Origin: Haloarcula japonica DSM 6131
GTDB lineage: Archaea > Halobacteriota > Halobacteria > Halobacteriales > Haloarculaceae
Assembly: GCF_000336635.1 (NCBI RefSeq)
Contig: NZ_AOLY01000006.1
Coordinates: 1 to 64,000, forward strand
Reading direction: 5' to 3'
DNA length: 64,000 nucleotides
The notes beneath the pieces were generated by a model, which had not been told where the DNA came from, ran no database searches, and saw only the letters and a list, made by a program, of their open reading frames with translations. A program made the translations under genes and the position numbers. Shown here piece by piece: positions 34,489 to 43,484 of the stretch. The first letter of the stretch is position 1. Each line of letters starts with the position of its first letter.

Positions 34489-35343
34489 TCAGGCCGCAAG
34501 CGCGATATCCAGATACAGCATGATGATGACGCCGGCCATCAGACCGAGCGTCGCGACGCGCTCGTAGCCGCGCTGGTGCGTCTCGGGGATTATCTCGTCG
34601 GAAACCACGAACAGCATCGCCCCGGCCGCAAAGCCCATCGCATAGGGCAGGAGCGGTTCGACAGTCACGACGGCGACAGCGCCAAACACCGCAAGCGGTA
34701 TCTCCACGACACCGGAGCGAATCCCGGAGAAGACGGCATACAGTCGCCGGTCCAGCCCCGCGTTGATGGCTGCGACGGAGACGGCCAGCCCCTCTGGGAT
34801 GTTCTGGATGCCGATAGCGAGCATCAACGAGAGCGCGCCACCGATCTGGAGCGGGTCGCCCGCGGCCGCGCCGAAGCCGACGCCGACGGCCAGCCCTTCA
34901 GGGATGTTGTGCAGTGTGATCGCGAGGATGAACAGGATAACGCCAGTCAGTTTCGACTCGTCCACCGAGAGGTCCTGGCTGGGGTTGGCCGCGTCCGACC
35001 GGCGGCTCCCGGTCAGCAGGTAGTGTGCGTGTGGAACGAGTCCGTCCGCCCGGTCGAGAAACAACGCCCCCAGTGCGACACCGACGAGCGTCGGAATCGG
35101 ATTCCCACCCGAGTACTCCTCGATGCCGGGGATGATGAGGCTCGTGAACGCGGCGGCTAGCATCACGCCAGCGGCGAAGCCCAGTGCCGTATCCAGCGCC
35201 CGCTCCGAGGGGTCACGCCAGACCAGCACGAGCGATGCGCCAAAGAGATTCATCATCGCGATGATGACCCCGCCGACGAGGCCGTTTATCAGCGGGTCGG
35301 TGCCGACGAGGTCGACGAACAGTTCAACGAACCCGGTTTGCAT
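34489..35343 (-). CDS. ZIP-family metal transporter (GufA type)
   Basis: A 284-residue integral membrane protein with eight helices. The metal-site motifs are TLHNIPEGLAVG in helix 4 and IQNIPEGLAVS in helix 5, with an acidic/histidine loop and VVSDEIIPETH near the C-terminus. It imports divalent cations such as zinc, manganese or iron; which one is not visible. Its start lies 159 nt from the start of the S2P gene's 3' end. Confidence 0.92.
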   Translation of the reverse strand: MQTGFVELFVDLVGTDPLINGLVGGVIIAMMNLFGASLVLVWRDPSERALDTALGFAAGVMLAAAFTSLIIPGIEEYSGGNPIPTLVGVALGALFLDRADGLVPHAHYLLTGSRRSDAANPSQDLSVDESKLTGVILFILAITLHNIPEGLAVGVGFGAAAGDPLQIGGALSLMLAIGIQNIPEGLAVSVAAINAGLDRRLYAVFSGIRSGVVEIPLAVFGAVAVVTVEPLLPYAMGFAAGAMLFVVSDEIIPETHQRGYERVATLGLMAGVIIMLYLDIALAA

Positions 35344-35501
35344 TGTCGAGTAGTGGACGTCGCCCCCTCTTGGGTGTACCGACAGTCAGGAGCGGTCGTC
35401 TCTGCACAGAAACGGAAAACCCGGTTCGCTCAGGTTGTCCAGCCGGCTTCAGGTAGGGCCTTCTAGTTGGTAGCGGCCATATTCGAGCGATTAAACGCTG
35501 T

Positions 35502-36638
35502 TTAAAACGGTGTCGGCGAGCCGACGAGCCGCTGCATCTCCATCGCGCTGGAGAAGTCTTCTCGGGAGACCATGCGAGTCCCCTCGGCCCCGTCGACGAA
35601 GGCGGCGGAAGCCCGGGCAGTGTCGAGTTCCACGAGCGCATCGAAAGCAGCCATCCCCGCAGGGAATCGCGGCAGATCCGCTTCCATCAGGTCGGCGACG
35701 GTGTCGGCTTCGCGTTCGGCCTTCGAGAGTTCCCTGAAATCGCCGACGGTGACGACGCCGACCACGTCGCCGCCGCGCGTGACCGCGAACTCTGTCCGCC
35801 GATCAGCGAACATCCGGTCGACCAGGTCCTCGACGCTCGCATCGGCCTCGATAGTCGCGTCGAGCGGGCTGGCCACGTCATCGACGGTCAGCCCCTCAAG
35901 CAGCGCTGCCAGCGCGACGGTCCGGGATTCGCTCGACGCAGCACCGTAGACGAACAGCGCAAGTAGCAGCAACATCGGGCTAAACGACATGACGCCGACG
36001 ACGGCGAACAGCACGGCGAACCCGGTCCCGATGCGGGCGGCGATACGGGTCGCCGTCGCGTAGGGCCGCGTTCGCGCGAGCAGCGCCCGGAGCACGCGGC
36101 CGCCATCCATCGGGAACGCCGGCAGCATGTTGAACACGGCGAGAAAGAGGTTCGTGACGGCCAGCCAGCCGACGACGAACAGCGTCACCTGCGCGCTCGC
36201 GGGCAGGGCAAACAGCGCGGCGTAGCAGGCGAGCCCAGTCAGGATGCTCACAGCCGGGCCAGCCAGCGCGATGACGAGCTCCCGGTCCCACTCCTTCGGC
36301 ATGGATTCGAGGCTGGCGAGGCCGCCGAGAATCCAGAGCGTGATCGATTCGACGCGGAGCCCGTAGCGCATCGCCGCACCGGCGTGACCCAGTTCGTGGA
36401 GGGCGACGCTGGCGAACAGTCCGACGGCCGCAACCGTCCCGATAAGCCACGGCGTCTGGCCCGCAGTCAGGACCGTGAGATCGAGCGTCACGCCGGAGAG
36501 GACGCTCACGATGCCCGCGTACACCTGAATCTGCGTCCCGCTACCGATAATCCAAGCCAGTACCGGCAGGAAAATCAGCAGTGAGATGTTGACCCGTATC
36601 GGAATCCCCCAGACTGTCGTGATGTGGAAGTTTCGCAC
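35502..36638 (-). CDS. Site-2 protease-like metalloprotease with CBS domains
   Basis: A 378-residue M50-family intramembrane protease. The zinc site is HELGH at 81-85, and the third ligand is D178 in [11 protein letters not shown]. Around six helices are followed by two CBS motifs from about residue 250 ([20 protein letters not shown]). The CBS part probably senses a nucleotide and gates proteolysis, as in archaeal S2P homologues. Substrate unknown. It starts at GTG 36638. Confidence 0.92.
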   Translation of the reverse strand: MRNFHITTVWGIPIRVNISLLIFLPVLAWIIGSGTQIQVYAGIVSVLSGVTLDLTVLTAGQTPWLIGTVAAVGLFASVALHELGHAGAAMRYGLRVESITLWILGGLASLESMPKEWDRELVIALAGPAVSILTGLACYAALFALPASAQVTLFVVGWLAVTNLFLAVFNMLPAFPMDGGRVLRALLARTRPYATATRIAARIGTGFAVLFAVVGVMSFSPMLLLLALFVYGAASSESRTVALAALLEGLTVDDVASPLDATIEADASVEDLVDRMFADRRTEFAVTRGGDVVGVVTVGDFRELSKAEREADTVADLMEADLPRFPAGMAAFDALVELDTARASAAFVDGAEGTRMVSREDFSSAMEMQRLVGSPTPF

Positions 36639-36735
36639 GGGAAGTCCAACGAACAGTGGCCAGGTATACCTTCTGACTGGGGACGACGCCGGCGAGTAGC
36701 GGACTTATTCAGGGTGCAGCGCGTACGGGAACCCA

Positions 36736-37482
36736 ATGACCATTCGACACGACGGGCTGACCGTCGACTGGCTGGGGTACGCTACGCTCCGCTTCGCCGG
36801 CGACGAAACGGTGGTGTACGTCGACCCGGGCCGGTACGGCGTGCTCACCGGCGAGTGGGAACCTCACACCGACGGCATCGGCCATCCACCGAGCAGCGAC
36901 TATCGTGCGGAAGACGGCGATATTGTCTGTGTGACCCACGTTCATCACTACGACCCGGACGGTATCGAGCGTGTCGCGAGTGAGGATGCGACTATCGTCG
37001 CCTACGAGGGTATCGACGAGCGCGTCGGCGACCGGGACCTCCCGCCGCTGTCCTCGCTGCCCTACGATGTGGTCGAGGTTGGCATGAAATCGCAAACGAC
37101 GGTCAAGGACGTCCCGATCTGGTCGACGCCGGCGTACAACGAACCGGACGGGCGGCATACGCTGCCCGACGGCACGCCGTATCATCCGGAGGGGTTCGGC
37201 TGTGGCTTCATGATCGCCGTCGAGGGAACCAGAGCCTTCTATCCGGGAGATTCGGACGTGCTGCCGGGTCACCGGACACTTGAAGTCTCGCTGCTGTGTC
37301 CGCCCATCGGCCCGCGGGCGACGATGGACCGCCACGAGGCCGCCTCCCTGGCCGCGACTATCGATCCAGACCTCGTGATGCCAGTCCACTACAACACCTT
37401 CTCCAACCTCGAAGCGGACTCCCGCGAATTCGCCGCCGACGTGGCCGAAGCCGGCGTTCCAGTCGTGTTAGACGAGCAATAA
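36736..37482 (+). CDS. Metallo-beta-lactamase-fold hydrolase (UlaG-like)
   Basis: A 248-residue protein with the metal motif VTHVHHYDPDGIE near residue 70, a phosphate- or substrate-contacting loop GCGFMIAVEGTRAFYPGDSD near 155, and a closing MPVHYNTF histidine near 216. It belongs to the broad UlaG/YtnP group of MBL-fold hydrolases; the substrate is not known. Confidence 0.88.
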   Translation: MTIRHDGLTVDWLGYATLRFAGDETVVYVDPGRYGVLTGEWEPHTDGIGHPPSSDYRAEDGDIVCVTHVHHYDPDGIERVASEDATIVAYEGIDERVGDRDLPPLSSLPYDVVEVGMKSQTTVKDVPIWSTPAYNEPDGRHTLPDGTPYHPEGFGCGFMIAVEGTRAFYPGDSDVLPGHRTLEVSLLCPPIGPRATMDRHEAASLAATIDPDLVMPVHYNTFSNLEADSREFAADVAEAGVPVVLDEQ

Positions 37483-37506
37483 GCGAGTGCCTGCCAGTCT
37501 CTGATA

Positions 37507-38802
37507 TCACCGGCGCTCGGTCCATTCGCTCCGGTCCCGGTGGGCGTCAGCTATGTCATTGATCTCCTCCGCCCGTAGCACACCGCGTTCGGTGACGACC
37601 GTCACTGCCGACGCCGGCGTCACGTCGAAGGTCGGGTTCGACACGAAGATGTCGTCGTCGCCGGCGTACACCTCTTGAGCGTCGCGTTCCTCCCGGTCCC
37701 ACTCAGCGCGTGGCGCAATCTTGTCCGTCGCACATACTGCGTAGCAGTCCACGTCTGCGGCGGCCGCCGACAGCGCCGCAGAGCAGGTGCCGGCCTTGTT
37801 GACCACGCGACCGTCCGGAAGGACGCGGTCAGCTCCGACGATCAGCGTGTCGGCGTTCCACACAGCCAGTTCGTGGCCGAAGGCCGCATCGGTCGTCAGC
37901 GTCACCGCAGCGCTGTCGGCGAACGTCTCGGCGACGCCGACGCCTTCACCGCCGGGCCGGGATTCGGAGACGAGCAGGGCTTCGGGCGCGGCGGCGTCGA
38001 CCGCCGCCCGGACCGTCCCGGAACGTGACAGCGTTGCGAGGCGGTTCCCGACGTGTTCGGCGGCGACGGCGGCAGCGACCCGATCCGCGGTCACCGCGTG
38101 GTTCAGCGACTCGGTCGCGGCCCGCTCAACGGCCGCCGGGGACTCGCCGGTGACGGCGGCCATCGCTCGGTTGATCCGGTTGGCGACGACAACCATCGAG
38201 GGGCGCGCCTCGCGGAGTTCGGCGGCAACGGCGGCGAGCGCGTCCCAGCTGTCGCTGTCTCGCTCGGCGGCCTCCAGGCCGTCAGACCGTCCAGCGTCGG
38301 CCAGAGCGGCCTCGTCGCGCAACACCTCCAGGGCCCGGAGCGAGAGCCACGCCGAGCCGTGGGTCCGGTCCTCTCGAACCGTTACGATCCGCGGGCGAAC
38401 CCGGTCCCACGGGGTCCACAGCCGCGGGACCGTCTCGCGAGTCAGTATCTCGGGCGGATGGACCCACGCGGTTTCGGTCGTCTCCGCGTTGGTCGTGACT
38501 GTACGCGCGTCACAGTCGAACAGAAACGGGTGGACCCGCCACTGAATTCTCCGGTCGGCGTCCGCGGCCTGAAACGAGTCGCCCCGCCGGACCAGCGTGA
38601 CCGCGTCGGCCAGCCCGGTCTCCTCGTCTATTTCGGCCCGCGCGGCCGTCTCCGGGTCCCGGTCCCGCCCGGCGTCGTCGTCGACGTATCCCGCGACCCC
38701 GCCCCACTGTCCCTGATACGAACCGACCGCATCGCTCCGGCGCAACAGCAACACCTCGCCTTCGCTGCGCAGGAAGCACGTCACGACGGGGCGCGTCTCC
38801 AT
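37507..38802 (-). CDS. NUDIX domain fused to eIF2B-like domain
   Basis: A 431-residue fusion. Residues 1-150 are a NUDIX hydrolase domain with GGVAGYVDDD and the box end ARAEIDEETGL; the arginine of the usual REUXEEXGU is an alanine here. Residues 185-431 are an eIF2B/MtnA/ribose-1,5-bisphosphate-isomerase-like domain with VGADRVLPDG and VVNKAGTCSAAL. The second half could bind or isomerise a phosphosugar, the first hydrolyse a nucleoside diphosphate derivative. The joint substrate is unknown. Start ATG 38802. Confidence 0.88.
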   Translation of the reverse strand: METRPVVTCFLRSEGEVLLLRRSDAVGSYQGQWGGVAGYVDDDAGRDRDPETAARAEIDEETGLADAVTLVRRGDSFQAADADRRIQWRVHPFLFDCDARTVTTNAETTETAWVHPPEILTRETVPRLWTPWDRVRPRIVTVREDRTHGSAWLSLRALEVLRDEAALADAGRSDGLEAAERDSDSWDALAAVAAELREARPSMVVVANRINRAMAAVTGESPAAVERAATESLNHAVTADRVAAAVAAEHVGNRLATLSRSGTVRAAVDAAAPEALLVSESRPGGEGVGVAETFADSAAVTLTTDAAFGHELAVWNADTLIVGADRVLPDGRVVNKAGTCSAALSAAAADVDCYAVCATDKIAPRAEWDREERDAQEVYAGDDDIFVSNPTFDVTPASAVTVVTERGVLRAEEINDIADAHRDRSEWTERR

Positions 38803-38883
38803 ACGAGGCGGAACGACCGGCCGGGGCAAGAAAGTCCGGGCGTGGGGGAGCGGAGCAGTGAGGCCTCGGGAGCGCCGTCGGCG

Positions 38884-39987
38884 CTACAGTGCGTCGAGCA
38901 AGCGGTCGATGTCGTCGGCGGTGTTGAACGCGTGGACCGACGCGCGGACCGCTTCGGGGTGGGGGAGTGACCTGATGACGGTCCCCTCCGCCGCGAGTCG
39001 CTCGACGGTCGCCTCGGGGTCGGCTGCGGTGAACGTCACGAGTCCCGACTCGTAGTCGCGGGGACTCAGCAGTCGGTCGCTGAGACCGTCCTTGAGGCGG
39101 TCAGTCAGCCGTTCGACACGGGTCTGAATCGTGTCCAGCCCGATCTCCTCAACCGTCTCGATAGCCTTCGCAAGCGCCACGTATGGGACCGGTGAGGTGG
39201 TTCCGACTTCGAAGCGGCGCGCGCCTTCGTAGTAGTCATACCCCTCAGCACCGGGGTCTTCGACGCTGCGGTAGCCGATGCGAGTCTGATGCAATCGGTC
39301 GTAGGCGTCCGGGTCGACGTAGAGGAATCCGCCGCCCCAGATGCCCAGCAGCCACTTGTGGCCCGCCGCGGCGACGAAATCTGCATCCCATTCGGTCATA
39401 TCGACGGGGTGTTGGCCGAGGGATTGGACAGCGTCGACGAGTACCTGTGCGCCGGCGTCGTGGGCCACGTCGACGACATCCGCGACCGGGAGTCTGGTCC
39501 CGTGCGTCCAGGTGAGCGAGCTCAGTGACACCAGTCTGGCGTCGGCGACGGCGTCTTTCACGTCGGCCATGTCGAGCCGACCGGCGTCGGTTTCCAGCAC
39601 GCGGACCTCGACGTCGTGGGTGTCGGCCAGCCGGTCCCAAGGAAGCGTTCCGGCGGGGTGTTCGAGGTCGGTCCGGACCACCACGTCGCCGGGCTGCCAG
39701 TCGATAGCCCCGGCGACCATGTTGACCCCGTCGGCGGTGCTACGGGTGAACGCGACGTTGGCGGCGTCGGTCCCGATATGGCCGGCGACGACCTCGCGGG
39801 CGGCCGCAATGGCGTCCCACGCAACCGTATAGGGTCCCTCATCGGCGGGTGCGTCGAAGGCGTGCCGTTCAAGAAACGCCGTCGCAGCGTCGACCACAGG
39901 GCGCGGTGTCGGCCCGCTTGCCCCCGTGTTGAAGTACGTACACCGTTCGAGTGCCGGAATCGACGCCCGGAGTTCGGCTGGGTCCAT
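38884..39987 (-). CDS. PLP-dependent class V aminotransferase
   Basis: A 367-residue fold type I PLP enzyme of the class V (NifS/CsdA-like) group. YFNTGASGPTPRPVVDA is at the N-terminus, the PLP-contacting D185 and Q188 are in VLVDAVQSLG, and the Schiff-base lysine is K211 in AAGHKWLLG. It lacks the cysteine-containing SGHK-extended loop of true desulfurases as far as I can see, so I keep the general call. Substrate unknown. Confidence 0.88.
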   Translation of the reverse strand: MDPAELRASIPALERCTYFNTGASGPTPRPVVDAATAFLERHAFDAPADEGPYTVAWDAIAAAREVVAGHIGTDAANVAFTRSTADGVNMVAGAIDWQPGDVVVRTDLEHPAGTLPWDRLADTHDVEVRVLETDAGRLDMADVKDAVADARLVSLSSLTWTHGTRLPVADVVDVAHDAGAQVLVDAVQSLGQHPVDMTEWDADFVAAAGHKWLLGIWGGGFLYVDPDAYDRLHQTRIGYRSVEDPGAEGYDYYEGARRFEVGTTSPVPYVALAKAIETVEEIGLDTIQTRVERLTDRLKDGLSDRLLSPRDYESGLVTFTAADPEATVERLAAEGTVIRSLPHPEAVRASVHAFNTADDIDRLLDAL

Positions 39988-40088
39988 GTCCGTTCAAATG
40001 GCCCCCGATGTCTTCAGCCCTGTGTGACCCAGCAGGCAGCTGCGCCGGCTGATTCCCAGGACGGCAGTACAGTTCCATTTCTGTGTGC

Positions 40089-40131
40089 GATTGTCGCAAC
40101 CGAAATTCTGATTTTGTTGCGTCACACAATC
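40089..40131 (-). other. Long stem-loop downstream of rdfA
   Basis: GATTGTCGCAAC (40089-40100) pairs with GTTGCG (40116-40121) and ACAATC (40126-40131), with a 4-nt TCAC bulge. Inside, AAAT and ATTT can extend the stem. It lies 76-118 nt after the rdfA stop in the 219-nt gap before the aminotransferase gene. It could end the SMC-rdfA transcript or belong to a small RNA; the sequence does not decide. Confidence 0.45.
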
Positions 40132-40206
40132 GTATTCGGTTGTTTCGATATATTTAACGTATTGTGAGTCCCCCTCGCTACAGTCAGATAGCGCCAGAGC
40201 GGCGAT

Positions 40207-40824
40207 TCAATCCTGCTGGCACTCACAGCCGCCCTGGTCGAAGAACTCCGCGACGGCGTACTGGCTGCCACACGACTGGCAAAGCACCTGCGCGTCCAGA
40301 AATACCTCGAAATCTTCGATGTCGATACGGCCCGTATCCCGCAGTTTCTCGATGCGCTGGTCAGTGACCGACAGCGTTCGGGTCAGGAGCCGCTGAATGC
40401 TTTCGAGATCCTTTTCGATCTTCTCGTCGTCTGATAGCCCCTGATACTCCGCGCCGCGCCATTCCTTCAGATACGACCGGATGGCCTGATAGGTGATGAA
40501 ATCAGTTTCGAGGCCGTCGACGTCGACGCCGTTGCGTTCGAGTCGGTTGACGGTGTCAGTCCGCACACCGGTACTGATGTCGTCGCCGGTGAGGTTCTCG
40601 TAGGTCGACTCCACGTCGCTTTCAAGCGCGCTCAGGCCAGCATCGACCAGCGCGCGTTCGAGGAGGCGTTTGTTGAAAAACTCCGCGAGGTCACGGAGGC
40701 TCATGCGCTCCTCGCCGTCGCCGGTCCAGCGAGCCTCCATCTCCGCACCGAGTCCATCGAGTTCGTACTCGTCGATGAGTCGAGCGACCTTGCTCGACGG
40801 CCGGCCGTCTGTCGTATTCGCCAT
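40207..40824 (-). CDS. rdfA: Rod-determining factor RdfA
   Basis: A 205-residue soluble protein that I recognise as RdfA, a factor needed for rod-shaped cells in Haloferax volcanii (family knowledge). It has an N-terminal helical part with KVARLIDEYELDGLGAEMEA, a middle helical region, and a C-terminal zinc-ribbon-like pair LCQSCGSQ and GGCECQQD. It follows the SMC-like gene by 44 nt, an order also seen in other haloarchaea, so the two probably act together. Confidence 0.87.
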   Translation of the reverse strand: MANTTDGRPSSKVARLIDEYELDGLGAEMEARWTGDGEERMSLRDLAEFFNKRLLERALVDAGLSALESDVESTYENLTGDDISTGVRTDTVNRLERNGVDVDGLETDFITYQAIRSYLKEWRGAEYQGLSDDEKIEKDLESIQRLLTRTLSVTDQRIEKLRDTGRIDIEDFEVFLDAQVLCQSCGSQYAVAEFFDQGGCECQQD

Positions 40825-40868
40825 CTGTTGTTCCCACGTACGGTAACCGGAACTAAAAGACTACGGGG

Positions 40869-42830
40869 TTAGATCGAAGTGATGCGGTTGAAGTCGTCGT
40901 CCAGTGCCTGGGCGTCCTCCGGCAGAAGGGCGACGACGAGATGCTCGGCGTAGTCGGCGAAGTATTCGACGAGTTCGGCGATCCGTGCCGAGTCGATAGC
41001 TTCCAGCGAGTCAAGCAGCATGAACGGAACACTCTCGTGGAGGTCGTGCACCAGATAGCCCGCGAGAGCGAAAATGAGCCCGGTCACTTCGCGCTCACTC
41101 TCGCTGAGGTGCTCGATAGTGTCCTCGTACGCCGCGCCGTTCTCGGTGGTCCGGACGATGTGGAGCTCGAACACCGTTCGGTCGACCTTCTGGCGCCCTT
41201 CGCGGACAGTCTGCTCGACGCGCTCGATCCAGATGCGTTCGAGGTTCTCGTACTCCAGAATACCGAGGATAGCGTCCATGTGATCGTTGAACTGGTCGAC
41301 GGCGTTCGCCTCTATCTGATCGATCTTCGTCCGTTTGTCGGTGAGTTCATCGACCAGCGCGTCACGCTCCTCGCGGAGGTCGTCGGCCCGCTGGACCATC
41401 TCCTCTATCTCCTCTATCTCGGCGGATACGTCGTCGAGGTCGGACTCCAGGCTGTCGATCTCGAACTCGAGCTGGTTCGCTTCCCGGTGTAGCGAGAGGA
41501 TTTCGTCGAAGTCCTCGGATTCGAGGTTGTCGACCTCGTCTTCCAGCGACTCGACGTCCGCGGTCAGTTCCTCGCGCCGGTCTTTCAGTGAAGTGATCTG
41601 CGCTTCGCGGCGTTCGATCTCCGTTTCGGTTTCCTGTATCTTCCGCTCGACGTTCTCGCGGCGACGCTGCTTCTTTTCGGCCTCGCGCTGGTCGGCCTTG
41701 AGATCGTCGAGTTCCGACTTGATGTCGTTGAGGTCCTCGACCTTCTGCCGGCGGAGGTCCTGCAGGCGGTCGACGGTGTCTTCGATCTGCTCGCGGTCGA
41801 CCGTCGAGCCACACGTCCAACAGACGACGGATTCTTCGTCCTCACCTTCGAGGAGTTGCTCCGTCACCGCCCCGTCAGAGCCTTCGGGCGCGTCTTCGAG
41901 TGACTGAATGACGTCGTAATCTTCCTCTTCGAGCCGTTCCTCGTTGTACTGGATGAGGCTCTGGAGGTCGGATATCTCGCTGTTCAGCCGCTGGCGCTGG
42001 TCGCGCAGGCTCGCGATCTCGTCTTCGAGGTGCTGCTGGTCGCCCATCGGCGTCTCCGGCAGGTCGTCCAGTTCGTCTTCGAGGTCGGACCGCTCACGTT
42101 TCAGCGAGGAGATGCTCTCCTCCTGGGCCTCGATGTCACGCCGGACGGATTCGAGATCCGACCGCGTCGAGCGGAGCTCGTCGAGCTTCTCTTCGAGAAC
42201 ATCCTGTTCCTGACGGCTCTCCTCGATATCTCGGCTGCTATTGTCGATCTCCTCCTCACGCTCGGCCAGCTCCTCACGCTTCTCCTCGATCTGCTCGCGG
42301 AGTTCGGTCCGGCGCTGTTCGAGGTCCGGGAGGTCGCGCTGGCGGGACTCGATGGTGGCGAGTTCGTCGTTGATGTCGCCTTTCTCCTCTTCCAGCTGTT
42401 CGACCTCCGAACGGATCGCGTCGATGTCGACCGGACGCATGATGATTTCGCGGAGATCGTCGCCGCGAGCCACTGACCGGCGCGCCTCGTTGGTTTCGAG
42501 GAGGAACGCGAACAGATCGGCGACCGCAGGGTCGTCAAGGTACCCGTCACCGTCAAACTGAACAGCGTCCCCCGCTCGCGTGAGCGTCCGTTCGTACACC
42601 GCATCCCCGTAAGTGAGGGCAACGCTCCCCTCATCGGCGTCGCCTTTCAGCGTGGCCTGCGTACTCCCCATCGCCGCCATAATAGACTGCAGAAACGACG
42701 TCCGGTTTGTGGCGTTCTTCCCCGTTAGCACCGTCACGCCCGGTGGAATCTCGACTGAGGTCTCGTCGATCCCACCGATATTGGTGACACTGAAGTGGGC
42801 GACACTAGATTCTTGCTTTGATTCTGGCAT
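40869..42830 (-). CDS. Archaea-specific SMC-related protein with zinc hook
   Basis: A 653-residue Rad50/SMC-like protein. The N-terminal ATPase half has a variant P-loop GKNATNRTS at 37-45, where arginine (R43) replaces the usual lysine. Two long coiled-coil arms (about 130-320 and 350-530) meet at a central CWTC zinc hook (C337, C340). The C-terminal half has HLSESEREVTG (signature) and FMLLDSLEAID (Walker B region). Known relatives (Sph/ASRP) are tied to chromosome or cell-shape functions. It starts at ATG 42830. Confidence 0.9.
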   Translation of the reverse strand: MPESKQESSVAHFSVTNIGGIDETSVEIPPGVTVLTGKNATNRTSFLQSIMAAMGSTQATLKGDADEGSVALTYGDAVYERTLTRAGDAVQFDGDGYLDDPAVADLFAFLLETNEARRSVARGDDLREIIMRPVDIDAIRSEVEQLEEEKGDINDELATIESRQRDLPDLEQRRTELREQIEEKREELAEREEEIDNSSRDIEESRQEQDVLEEKLDELRSTRSDLESVRRDIEAQEESISSLKRERSDLEDELDDLPETPMGDQQHLEDEIASLRDQRQRLNSEISDLQSLIQYNEERLEEEDYDVIQSLEDAPEGSDGAVTEQLLEGEDEESVVCWTCGSTVDREQIEDTVDRLQDLRRQKVEDLNDIKSELDDLKADQREAEKKQRRRENVERKIQETETEIERREAQITSLKDRREELTADVESLEDEVDNLESEDFDEILSLHREANQLEFEIDSLESDLDDVSAEIEEIEEMVQRADDLREERDALVDELTDKRTKIDQIEANAVDQFNDHMDAILGILEYENLERIWIERVEQTVREGRQKVDRTVFELHIVRTTENGAAYEDTIEHLSESEREVTGLIFALAGYLVHDLHESVPFMLLDSLEAIDSARIAELVEYFADYAEHLVVALLPEDAQALDDDFNRITSI

Positions 42831-42850
42831 TGGTCTGCTGTAGTTGGAGA

Positions 42851-42861
42851 GGATATAAAAA
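42851..42861 (-). promoter_or_regulatory. TATA box of SMC-like gene
   Basis: TTTTTATATCC on the minus strand is centred about 26 nt upstream of the ATG at 42830, predicting a leaderless mRNA for the SMC-rdfA unit. Confidence 0.6.
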
Positions 42862-43102
42862 TAATTTCATTGCCGAAAACTAAATTACAGATTAGCGTCC
42901 ATACTACGGGCCGATACATCAGACGCAGCAGCGTATTACACGACAGACAGCGAACAGACCGACAGTTGATTCTGGAATAACACCTGTACCAATATTATTC
43001 CGATACGGAGCTATTGGCGATAGGGAGCGGGCTATTTCTTTAATAATTCTTTTTTGTTGTGTATATCAATCTCTACCGGTTGCGGCTCTTATCATATGCC
43101 AA

Positions 43103-43110
43103 CTTATAAG
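43103..43110 (+). promoter_or_regulatory. TATA box CTTATAAG of the crcB unit
   Basis: A palindromic CTTATAAG is centred 28 nt upstream of the ATG at 43135, which predicts leaderless transcription of the three-gene unit with the two crcB genes. Confidence 0.6.
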
Positions 43111-43134
43111 TCGGCGTGATTGGAAGCAGGTCGT

Positions 43135-43482
43135 ATGACCCGTTACGAAACGCTGCTCGAGGTCGAACTAGACGAGTGGGACAGTGGGTACGGTGTTTTG
43201 CAGATCGTCGATCCGGATGATAGCGACACTGCCGAGCTACGGTTCTGTTACTTCAACGAAAACGGCAAATTCACGAATCGGCCGCTAACGCTACGCCCCG
43301 ACGAAGAGACACTAGACCGGACGACACGGATGGTGGAGAACCTTGGCTACGTCGCCCGGACCTTCGACCCGGCAGAGATCCGTGAGCTCGTCGATACGCT
43401 CGGCGAAGAACGGGTTATCGAACTCGCACAGCTCGTCGACACGCTCGGTGAAGCGCGGCTGGCGGAGATACTCGGGGAGTAA
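43135..43482 (+). CDS. Unknown protein ahead of crcB pair
   Basis: A 115-residue acidic soluble protein (TRYETLLEVELDEWDSGYGV) with a beta-rich N-terminal half and a helical C-terminus containing the near-repeats LVDTLGEERVIELAQ and LVDTLGEARLAEILG. I do not recognise the family. It ends 2 nt before crcB, so co-expression with the fluoride channel is likely. ATG 43135 fits the TATA box; a TTG at 43120 is also in frame. Confidence 0.75.
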   Translation: MTRYETLLEVELDEWDSGYGVLQIVDPDDSDTAELRFCYFNENGKFTNRPLTLRPDEETLDRTTRMVENLGYVARTFDPAEIRELVDTLGEERVIELAQLVDTLGEARLAEILGE

Positions 43483-43484
43483 GG

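Larger units (their letters stand above)
42831..43134. other. AT-rich divergent intergenic region with inverted repeat
   Basis: This 304-nt region holds the two divergent promoters and no convincing gene. In its middle GGAATAA (42974-42980) and TTATTCC (42995-43001) are perfect inverted arms 14 nt apart, more than 130 nt from either start codon. A T6 run at 43050-43055, the kind of U-tract that ends archaeal transcripts, follows. Together they could mark a short RNA transcribed rightwards, but I can see no promoter that proves it. Confidence 0.35.

Noticed and set aside
42831-43134. Fluoride riboswitch upstream of crcB
   Set aside because: No match to the conserved riboswitch core was seen, and the TATA box 28 nt before the first start codon implies a leaderless mRNA.
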